Shown: one piece after another, positions 7,290 through 12,232 of the stretch
How positions within the stretch are numbered: the stretch's first letter is position 1
Layout of the letters: every line of letters begins with the position of its first letter
Source of the DNA: an uncultured Collinsella sp.
GTDB taxonomy: Bacteria > Actinomycetota > Coriobacteriia > Coriobacteriales > Coriobacteriaceae
Direction of reading: 5' to 3'
Assembly: GCA_958439425.1 (NCBI GenBank)
Contig: CAUBVH010000031.1
Location: forward strand, 1 to 12,232
DNA length: 12,232 nucleotides
Program-made: the position numbers and the translations under genes
The notes under the pieces: model-generated
What the model saw: only the letters and a program-made list of their open reading frames with translations
What the model was told of the DNA's origin: nothing
Database searches by the model: none

Positions 7290-7425
7290 GCCCCTCGGGA
7301 GCGGGCGGGCGTATACAAGGTTTATCGCGAGTTCCGCACGAGCCGGAGAGCACTTAATGTGCTCTCCGTGCGAGCAGGACTGTAGAGCAGGAAACCTTGT
7401 ATACGCCCGCCCGCTCCCGAGGGGC
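7290..7425. repeat. Fold-back element 2 (34-bp perfect arms, conserved core on the plus strand)
   Basis: Left arm 7290-7323 and right arm 7392-7425 are exact reverse complements over 34 nt, starting GCCCCTCGGGAGCGGG and ending GTATACAAGGTTT beside the core. The arm sequence is unrelated to that of element 1, apart from a palindromic 6-mer 6-7 nt from the core (CATATG there, GTATAC here) and the TTT/AAA edges. The 68-nt core (7324-7391) matches core 1 in the opposite orientation, apart from about ten positions and one 1-nt gap. Its inner stem is GGAGAGCAC/GTGCTCTCC with loop TTAAT (7345-7367). The 3' part of the core contains two GAGCAGG copies 6 nt apart. Confidence 0.9.
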
Positions 7426-7523
7426 ATCTCTCATGCAAAAACTTTTGTTGGGTAAAGTCCGAGGTCAATGGCGTTTTATACCGAGAAATTCAAAAATAGT
7501 TGAAAATTCATTACAAATTTGCG

Positions 7524-7552
7524 TTGACTTTAGGTAACTAAAGTTTCATACT
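7524..7552 (+). promoter_or_regulatory. Promoter of the cstA leader
   Basis: TTGACT (7524-7529) and CATACT (7547-7552) are spaced by exactly 17 nt, with AT-rich DNA upstream (7471-7520) that could act as an UP element. Transcription would begin near 7559, giving a 5' leader of about 236 nt before cstA. It is the best sigma70 match in the window. Confidence 0.7.
7527..7544. promoter_or_regulatory. Candidate operator: 7-4-7 palindrome inside the cstA promoter
   Basis: ACTTTAG-GTAA-CTAAAGT is a perfect 7-bp inverted repeat that overlaps the end of the -35 box and fills most of the spacer. A dimeric repressor bound here would block RNA polymerase. The TTTAGGTAACTAAA centre is loosely similar to boxes of the DtxR/MntR metalloregulator family, but that assignment is speculative and no regulator gene lies nearby. 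Confidence 0.5.
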
Positions 7553-7624
7553 CCTTTTTCAACCACTGGGGGATGTGAACACGCACGGATCGTTCGCATC
7601 ATGATTGAAGAGGATTTTTTAGAC

Positions 7625-7669
7625 ATGTTCACGCATCAGCTAAACATTATCAGCGTAGTAATTATCTGA
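7625..7669 (+). CDS. Putative Ile/Val-rich leader peptide (14 aa)
   Basis: ATG 7625 opens a 14-codon frame, MFTHQLNIISVVII, ending at TGA 7667-7669. AAGAGGA (7608-7614) lies 10 nt upstream as a ribosome binding site. An in-frame ATG at 7601 would give 22 residues with a poorer site. Six of 14 residues are Ile or Val, in back-to-back pairs just before the stop, resembling leader peptides of branched-chain amino acid attenuators such as ilvGMEDA. The codons lie inside stem P2, and the stop falls in its 3' strand, so ribosome position would change the folding. Such a short frame can arise by chance, so support comes from composition plus context. Confidence 0.5.
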   Translation: MFTHQLNIISVVII

Positions 7670-7717
7670 TGCGGGTTAGCACATACAGCTAGCCCGTACG
7701 ATAACGGGCGGCTGATG

Positions 7718-7759
7718 AAGATGAGGGCCGTCGAGCGCAACCGACGGCCCTCATTTTTT
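7718..7759 (+). terminator. Intrinsic terminator in the cstA leader
   Basis: ATGAGGGCCGTCG (7721-7733) pairs perfectly with CGACGGCCCTCAT (7742-7754) across loop AGCGCAAC, followed by a T run to 7759. The stem can extend three more pairs into the T run. It ends 35 nt before the cstA start and well after the promoter, so it must be conditional, or cstA would scarcely be transcribed. Confidence 0.85.
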
Positions 7760-7794
7760 ATGTCTGAGAAGTTCTTTTTAGAGGAGGAAATGTA

Positions 7795-9684
7795 ATGAAC
7801 GGAGTTTTGCTCATGGTTGTGGCCGCGGCGGTGCTCGCCTGCGGCTATCTGGGCTATGGCCGATGGCTGGCCAACAAGTGGGGCGTTGACAAAGAGGCTC
7901 TCACGCCGGCCAAGCGCATGAAGGACGGCAAGAGCTTCTCGCCCGTCTCTGCCTTCACCGCGTTCTCGCACCAGTTCAGCTCGATCTGCGGTGCCGGCCC
8001 TGTTACGGGTACGATCGTCGCCATGGCCTTTGGCTGGCTGCCCGTCGTGCTCTGGGTCCTCGTCGGCGGCATCTTCTTTGGCGCCGTCCACGACTTTGGC
8101 GCCCTGTATGCCTCGATGAAGAACAACGGCAAGTCGCTCGCTCAGCTCATCGAGAAGTACATCGGCAAGACCGGCCGTCGCCTGTTCCTGCTGTTCTGCT
8201 GGCTGTTCTGCATCATCGTCATCGCCGCCTTCACCGACATGGTCTGCAAGACGTTCATGTTCACCCCGGCCGTTGACGCTTCTGGTGCTGCTACCGGTGC
8301 CATCGACTTCACCAAGTCCTATGCCGCCGGCTGCGCTGGTACCATCTCCATCCTGTTCACCTTCGTCGCTATCGCCTTTGGTTGGGCCCAGAAGAAGTTC
8401 AACCTCACCGGTGCTACCGAGTTCGTCACCGGCGTGGTCCTCATGGTTCTCATGTTCGCCGTCGGTATGCAGTTCCCGGTCTACCTGGATAAGTTCCAGT
8501 GGTTCGCCGTCGTCATGGTCTACCTGGTCTTCGCTGGCGCTATGCCCATCCAGATGCTCAAGACCCCGCGTGACTACCTCACTTCCATCATGATGATCGT
8601 CATGATCGTTTGCGCTGTCCTCGGCATCGTCGTCCTGGGCGTCAACGGTCAGGCCACCATCACCGCTCCGGTCTTCACCGGCTTCTCCACTGCCTCCGGC
8701 ATGATGTTCCCGGTCCTGTTCGTCTCCGTCGCTTGCGGTGCTCTCTCCGGTTTCCACAGCCTCGTTTCTTCCGGCACCTCTTCTAAGCAGGTCGAGAAGG
8801 AGCAGGACGCCGTCAAGGTCGGTTACGGCGCAATGATCGTCGAGTCCTTCGTCGGCATCCTTGCCATCATCGTCGCCGGCATCATGTTCTCCGATATGAA
8901 CACCGCCGGTACCGGCGCCCTCAACGCTGGTGTCGCTTCCACCCCGTTCCAGATCTTCGCCGCTGGCATCTCCCGCGGTATGCAGGCCTTCGGTGTTGAC
9001 GGCACGCTCGCTACCGTCTTCATGACTATGAACGTCTCCGCTCTGGCCCTGACCTCGCTCGACGCCGTCGCCCGCATCGCCCGCACCTCGTTCTCCGAGT
9101 TCTTTGCCCAGACCAACGATGCTCTGGCCATCGAGTCCAAGGCCGGCTATATGAAGGTCCTCGGCAACCCCTGGTTCGCCACGGTCGTTACCCTGCTTCC
9201 CGGTCTCGCCCTCGCTTTTGGTGGCTATGCCAACATCTGGCCGCTCTTTGGTGCTTCCAACCAGCTGCTCGGCGGTATGACCATGATCACCCTCGCCGTG
9301 TTCTGCAAGTGCACCGGTCGCAAGGGCTGGATGCTCTACGTGCCCGTCGCCTTCCTGCTCTGCTGCACCTTCACCTCGCTGGTCCAGAGCGCCATGGGCT
9401 GCATGACCGCCGTCCAGGCCTACGGTTTCTTCGGTACCATCCCGGCTACCGCCACCACGGCCGCCGTCTCCGTCGCCGCCACCAAGGGCCTGCAGCTCGT
9501 CTTTGCCGTTCTGCTGATGGTCCTGGGCCTCATCGTCGCCGTCAACTGCCTCAAGGAGTTCTTCGGCAAGGAGGCTGGCTCCATGCCTGATGAGGAGCCC
9601 GAGTGGTCCGAGATGGGCAAGGCCGAGTACGGTCGCGCCGCTGCCGCTGAAGCTCCTGCCGACGCCGAGGCCGCCAAGGCCTAG
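7795..9684 (+). CDS. cstA: Carbon starvation protein CstA-family peptide/pyruvate transporter
   Basis: CstA-family permeases (such as E. coli CstA and BtsT) import peptides or pyruvate across the cytoplasmic membrane. Recognisable family blocks are YLGYGRWLANKWGVD (18-32), FSHQFSSICGAGPVTG (57-72), GAVHDFGALYASMKNNGKS (96-114), SGTSSKQVEKEQDAVKVGYG (326-345), NVSALALTSLDAVARIAR (413-430) and NIWPLFGASNQLLGG (480-494). About fourteen or more hydrophobic segments are spread from residue 1 to 585, and a short Glu/Ala-rich cytoplasmic tail follows. The length is 629 residues, against about 700 in E. coli CstA. AGGAGG (7782-7787) lies 7 nt before ATG 7795. Codons strongly favour C endings (GTC, ATC, TTC), unlike the upstream operon, suggesting high expression. 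It is monocistronic, with its own leader and terminator. The exact substrate cannot be read from sequence. Confidence 0.94.
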   Translation: MNGVLLMVVAAAVLACGYLGYGRWLANKWGVDKEALTPAKRMKDGKSFSPVSAFTAFSHQFSSICGAGPVTGTIVAMAFGWLPVVLWVLVGGIFFGAVHDFGALYASMKNNGKSLAQLIEKYIGKTGRRLFLLFCWLFCIIVIAAFTDMVCKTFMFTPAVDASGAATGAIDFTKSYAAGCAGTISILFTFVAIAFGWAQKKFNLTGATEFVTGVVLMVLMFAVGMQFPVYLDKFQWFAVVMVYLVFAGAMPIQMLKTPRDYLTSIMMIVMIVCAVLGIVVLGVNGQATITAPVFTGFSTASGMMFPVLFVSVACGALSGFHSLVSSGTSSKQVEKEQDAVKVGYGAMIVESFVGILAIIVAGIMFSDMNTAGTGALNAGVASTPFQIFAAGISRGMQAFGVDGTLATVFMTMNVSALALTSLDAVARIARTSFSEFFAQTNDALAIESKAGYMKVLGNPWFATVVTLLPGLALAFGGYANIWPLFGASNQLLGGMTMITLAVFCKCTGRKGWMLYVPVAFLLCCTFTSLVQSAMGCMTAVQAYGFFGTIPATATTAAVSVAATKGLQLVFAVLLMVLGLIVAVNCLKEFFGKEAGSMPDEEPEWSEMGKAEYGRAAAAEAPADAEAAKA

Positions 9685-9723
9685 TCGGTCGGACGGGTTG
9701 AATCTCCCGTCTATTTGACTCGG

Positions 9724-9762
9724 AAAGACCGGGTCCGCAATCAAGCGGACCCGGTCTTTTTT
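9724..9762 (+). terminator. Intrinsic terminator of cstA
   Basis: AAAGACCGGGTCCGC (9724-9738) and GCGGACCCGGTCTTT (9745-9759) form a perfect 15-bp stem with loop AATCAA, running into a T6 tract (9757-9762). It lies 40 nt after the cstA stop. A smaller GACGGG/CCCGTC hairpin (9692-9711) precedes it. The next gene therefore needs its own promoter. Confidence 0.93.
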
Positions 9763-9803
9763 CTTGTGAGAACAGGTGGTGCAAGGGCGTTCTCGCAGAT
9801 GTT

Positions 9804-9833
9804 TTGCGTGGATAGGCTCGTGCGTTGTACCAT
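9804..9833 (+). promoter_or_regulatory. Weak putative promoter of the DUF2220-like gene
   Basis: TTGCGT (9804-9809) and TACCAT (9828-9833) are 18 nt apart, upstream of the ribosome binding site at 9857-9863. Two CATATG copies (9831-9836 and 9851-9856) lie just downstream and might mark a binding site. The match to consensus is modest. Confidence 0.35.
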
Positions 9834-9867
9834 ATGGACGTATATGTGTGCATATGAAAGGGGCCCC

Positions 9868-12042
9868 GTGGCCAAGACGGTATATTCCGATAATCAAAAC
9901 AATGTCGATGCCCTGGCTGAGCGTCTGAGCAGCCAGACATCGCTTTCTGCCGAGCGTGCCAAGCTGGTTGCCTACGACCTGCTTTGCCGCAAGGCGCTCA
10001 AGATTAAGTCGAGTGCGCTGGCGCAGATTTTCCGCTCCGTCGATAAGGAGTGCGACACCAAGGCGATGCGCGATGAGCTTATCGCGGCAAATATCGTGAC
10101 CAAGATCGAGGGTAGTGGCATTAACGGGCGCCCGGCGTTCTATACCATCAATGCCGAGATCCGCGATGCCCAGGAGCAACCTGCCGAGTCCGTCGAAGAT
10201 TTTGTCGTCGAGGATTCCGCTGACGTGCCTGCTGTGGAAGAAGTTGCTCCGCGTGAGCATGTCGATACCGATGAGTTGCTCGATGAGAACGTTGTGCGTG
10301 CCTTTACGGCCAAGGCAGGACGCGGCGGTTTTGGCGGGGCCGGCAAGCGCGATGCACAGCGCCGCGCCCAGCAGGAGCGCTTCCGTCGCGCCGTTGCTCG
10401 AAAGGGCGAGACGGATGCCGAGGCTGTTGAGGCCGAGGTTGCTGCCGAGTCGCAGAAGCCCACGAAGGAGCAAAAGCCCGTGGAGGCCCAAGAGCCCAAG
10501 CGCCGCCGCGGTGCTCACTTTAAGGCTGCACGGCAGGGTGCCGCGCGTGAGGTCGAAGAGTCTTCTGAGGTTGCAGACGATGTTGAGGAGTCTGCCAAGA
10601 AGGCTCCGGGTTCGTGTCGTCCCGGCCGCGGTTTTGCGGGACGCGCGTATCCCGTAAAGCGTCAGGAGAAGGGCGAGTCGGTTTCGACCACCCAGGACGA
10701 GAAGGCCGTTGAGCCGGCGGCTCGCGAGCAAAAGCCTGTTGAGCCGCAGCTTGAGGCTGATGCCGAGGCCAAGGGCCAGCAGCCTACTGATGAGCAGACG
10801 GAGCGGGGCGCGTCGAGCAAGCCTCGCCGCCGTCGCCATCGTGGGGGCCGCAGTTCCCATGCCGAGACTGCAGCCGAGAGGACCACGCCGCAGGACGAGG
10901 ATGCGAAGGCCGAGGTTTCTTCGGGGCAGCCTAAGCGCCAGCCGGCGAAGGAGAGCAGGTCCGATCGTCCGCAGAAGCAGGCGTCTATGCCGAAGCGCGA
11001 GCGCAATTCCCAAGGCGATTCTAAACGCAAGTCTCAGAAGAAGCCGGAGTCTTCCGCAGCAGGTACTGCTGCCCAGCAGCCCAAGTCGGCCGTTCGCGGT
11101 GAGGTATCGGCGTTCGCCCTTGCCCGCGTTTTAGGCAGGCAGCTGCTCAAGGTTGTCCCTACGCCTACGGCGCTCTCTAAGATCAAGGAGCAGCAGACAC
11201 AGATCGTAAAGGTCGAGGGCAAGGACGGCAAAAAGGCTCCGCAGCGCACTCAGCACAACGAGATGTCCAACCGCAAGATTGCCGAGGAAATCGCAATCAT
11301 CCAGGCTTGGATCGAGCAGAACCGAGGTGCCGATACGCCGGTTGCCTCGCGCCGCCAGCGTGCCTACCAGATCTTTAACGACGAGAAGGCTTTTGACGGC
11401 AAGCACGGTGAGCGCCTGATAAGGCGCATGACCGAAAAGGGCATCAGCATGCAGGCGATCAAGGTCGCCCCCAATCGCCCCGTGCACTTTACGGGCTTCT
11501 TTACGCTGGGCGCCGACAAGCCGTTCATTATGGTCGAAAACCTGGACACCTACGACGAGATCGTCAAGCTGCTGCGTGGCCGCAAGCACGCCAAGCTCTT
11601 TGGCATCAAGGTGGGCGGCGTGATTTTTGGCGGCGGATGCAAGGCGAGCGTCTCGCATGCCCTGGACGATTATCTGGCCGAGATTGGCTATCGCTTTAAC
11701 TACGTCTACTACGTGGGCGATATCGACCGCGAGGGCGCGCGCATTGTCGAGCAGGCTCGCAATGCCAATGTGGTTGAGATTCGCCTGCATGCTGGCATGT
11801 ACCGCGCCATGCTCGCCGAGCACAAGCGTCGCGTGAAGGCCGGCGGAGAGTGCGAGCCCGCGGCTGCCAACCAGGGCGTGCCGCAGAACTTGGCGGCGAC
11901 GATCAAGGATCTGCCCATGGTCACGCGTGTGCAGTTCCGCAACGTGCTACGTGAAGGCGGGCGCATTCCGCAGGAGATTCTGATGACCGCTGACTATCGG
12001 GATGGCGGCTCGGGAAGCTTCGACCGCATGCTGAATAATTAG
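9868..12042 (+). CDS. Orphan DUF2220/JetD-C-like TOPRIM protein with winged-helix-like N terminus and disordered linker
   Basis: Three parts are visible in the 724 residues. Residues about 1-100 are compact and winged-helix-like, with helices around 25-75 and a GINGRPAFYTI wing (84-94). Residues about 101-410 are low-complexity Ala/Glu/Lys/Arg with Arg-Gly patches (GRGGFGGAGKR 151-161, PRRRRHRGGR 319-328) and two EQKPVE copies (201-206, 287-292). The C-terminal part resembles DUF2220, the TOPRIM nuclease domain of Wadjet JetD: YQIFNDEKAFD (500-510), IMVENLDTY (554-562) with candidate catalytic Glu557, VIFGGG (585-590), and YYVGDIDREG (614-623) with Asp618/Asp620. GTG 9868 is chosen because AAAGGGG (9857-9863) precedes it and the product starts MAKTVYS; ATG 9844 is in frame but lies near the probable transcription start. 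No JetA, JetB or JetC partner is nearby. Role unknown; DNA cleavage or topology control is inference only. Confidence 0.65.
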   Translation: MAKTVYSDNQNNVDALAERLSSQTSLSAERAKLVAYDLLCRKALKIKSSALAQIFRSVDKECDTKAMRDELIAANIVTKIEGSGINGRPAFYTINAEIRDAQEQPAESVEDFVVEDSADVPAVEEVAPREHVDTDELLDENVVRAFTAKAGRGGFGGAGKRDAQRRAQQERFRRAVARKGETDAEAVEAEVAAESQKPTKEQKPVEAQEPKRRRGAHFKAARQGAAREVEESSEVADDVEESAKKAPGSCRPGRGFAGRAYPVKRQEKGESVSTTQDEKAVEPAAREQKPVEPQLEADAEAKGQQPTDEQTERGASSKPRRRRHRGGRSSHAETAAERTTPQDEDAKAEVSSGQPKRQPAKESRSDRPQKQASMPKRERNSQGDSKRKSQKKPESSAAGTAAQQPKSAVRGEVSAFALARVLGRQLLKVVPTPTALSKIKEQQTQIVKVEGKDGKKAPQRTQHNEMSNRKIAEEIAIIQAWIEQNRGADTPVASRRQRAYQIFNDEKAFDGKHGERLIRRMTEKGISMQAIKVAPNRPVHFTGFFTLGADKPFIMVENLDTYDEIVKLLRGRKHAKLFGIKVGGVIFGGGCKASVSHALDDYLAEIGYRFNYVYYVGDIDREGARIVEQARNANVVEIRLHAGMYRAMLAEHKRRVKAGGECEPAAANQGVPQNLAATIKDLPMVTRVQFRNVLREGGRIPQEILMTADYRDGGSGSFDRMLNN

Positions 12043-12044
12043 TT

Positions 12045-12066
12045 CCGCCGTTCTACCGAACGGCGG
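12045..12066 (+). other. Hairpin just after the DUF2220-like gene
   Basis: CCGCCGTTC and GAACGGCGG form a perfect 9-bp stem with a TACC loop, starting 2 nt after the stop codon. TCCTCTCG follows, too poor in T for a standard terminator. It may slow polymerase or protect the 3' end ahead of the stronger hairpin at 12118. Confidence 0.55.
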
Positions 12067-12117
12067 TCCTCTCGACGCTGCGAGGGTCCCTGGCACGGCA
12101 ATCTGACGTTCAACTTC

Positions 12118-12153
12118 GGCGGCGCGACCAGAAGGTCAGCGCCGCCTTGTTTC
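12118..12153 (+). terminator. Probable intrinsic terminator of the DUF2220-like gene
   Basis: GGCGGCGC-GACC (12118-12129) pairs with GGTC-A-GCGCCGCC (12134-12146): 12 bp with one bulged A and an AGAA loop, followed by TTGTTTC. The GC-rich stem and U-rich tail fit an intrinsic terminator. Confidence 0.65.
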
Positions 12154-12209
12154 ACGTCACCTTGCCATACCAGGGCCCCTCTCGCTCATATGACCCAATC
12201 CACTGTCAA

Positions 12210-12224
12210 GGGCCACAATGGCCC
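12210..12224. other. Small hairpin at the window edge
   Basis: GGGCCA and TGGCCC are separated by CAA. The 80 nt around it (12154-12232) hold no recognisable gene, and it may belong to a feature beyond the window. Confidence 0.25.
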
Positions 12225-12232
12225 CGCCGACC

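Larger units (their letters stand above)
7559..7760 (+). promoter_or_regulatory. Structured cstA leader RNA, probable attenuator
   Basis: The leader contains four stems in a row. P1 is 7572-7580 with 7592-7600 (9 bp, one G-U). P2 is 7632-7639 with 7666-7673 (8 bp), which encloses the codons of a small peptide. P3 is 7672-7680 with 7688-7696 (9 bp, one G-U). The last is an intrinsic terminator at 7721-7754. Alternative pairings exist: 7692-7697 with 7704-7709 competes with P3, and CATCAGC (7634-7640) can pair with GCTGATG (7711-7717) instead of forming P2. Switchable stems before a terminator and a start codon are the layout of an attenuator or riboswitch. No T-box signature (TGGNACCGCG) is seen. 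A clear antiterminator against the terminator's 5' strand could not be identified. Confidence 0.55.

Noticed and set aside
6993..7425. CRISPR array or insertion sequence
   Set aside because: There are only two units, in opposite orientation, with no regular spacers. No transposase gene or target-site duplication is seen.
6687..7427. A 246-codon minus-strand frame crossing both fold-back elements
   Set aside because: It has no plausible start or domain and runs through palindromic repeats. Only the short tsaD-like part (7150-7235) is meaningful, and it is reported as a remnant.
7488..7507. TTCAA/TTGAA inverted repeat upstream of the cstA promoter
   Set aside because: Only about 5 bp in AT-rich DNA; likely to arise by chance.
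7559..7760. T-box riboswitch controlling cstA
   Set aside because: The conserved T-box antiterminator motif and stem I features are not present, although an amino-acid-responsive leader is otherwise plausible.
9715..9867. An upstream extension of the DUF2220-like gene from TTG 9715
   Set aside because: It begins inside the cstA terminator region and before the likely promoter; GTG 9868 has its own ribosome binding site and gives a natural N terminus.
7636..11013. A 1125-codon open frame on the minus strand opposite cstA and the following gene
   Set aside because: It is the antisense shadow of two genes with strong GC-skewed codon use. Its product is low-complexity (Gly/Asp/Leu/Arg) with no recognisable domain, while the plus strand encodes clear families with good ribosome binding sites.
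9868..12042. A complete Wadjet (JetABCD) defence system
   Set aside because: Only a JetD-like C-terminal domain is seen. No JetA, JetB or SMC-like JetC gene lies in the window, and the flanking genes are housekeeping.

Overview
The window reads as a bacterial chromosome segment of moderately high GC, most likely from a Coriobacteriia actinobacterium and probably Collinsella-like. The basis is the gene order acpS-nnr-alr-(udg)-tsaE-tsaB/rimI/tsaD, the fusion of TsaB, RimI and TsaD in one chain, and the codon usage. The genus is inference from recall; no database was searched.

Region 1 (1-6980) is a tight plus-strand housekeeping operon. After a terminator-like hairpin and a sigma70-type promoter it encodes holo-ACP synthase, the bifunctional NAD(P)HX epimerase/dehydratase, alanine racemase, a family 4 Fe-S uracil-DNA glycosylase, TsaE, and a 794-residue TsaB-RimI-TsaD fusion. 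Genes are 0-12 nt apart or overlap. TsaE and the fusion protein together supply most of the machinery for the t6A37 tRNA modification, and RimI acetylates a ribosomal protein.

Region 2 (6981-7794, 814 nt without a long gene) is the strangest part. It holds two fold-back elements whose roughly 68-nt cores are nearly identical and lie in opposite orientation. Each core is flanked by perfect inverted arms (44 and 34 nt) that are unrelated between the two copies. Outside element 1, the palindrome continues as a decayed inverted copy of the tsaD 3' end. The region then has a strong promoter carrying a 7-4-7 palindrome. It is followed by a roughly 200-nt structured leader with a 14-codon Ile/Val-rich leader peptide and a 13-bp intrinsic terminator, which together look like an attenuator for the next gene.

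Region 3 (7795-9762) is a CstA-family peptide/pyruvate transporter with strongly biased codons and its own strong terminator.

Region 4 (9763-12232) is a single gene with its own weak promoter and 3' hairpins. It encodes a 724-residue protein with an N-terminal winged-helix-like domain, a roughly 300-residue charged disordered region with Arg/Gly patches, and a C-terminal TOPRIM-like domain resembling DUF2220, the nuclease subunit domain of Wadjet JetD. No jetA, jetB or jetC gene is present in the window, so it is an orphan here. The last 190 nt hold hairpins only.
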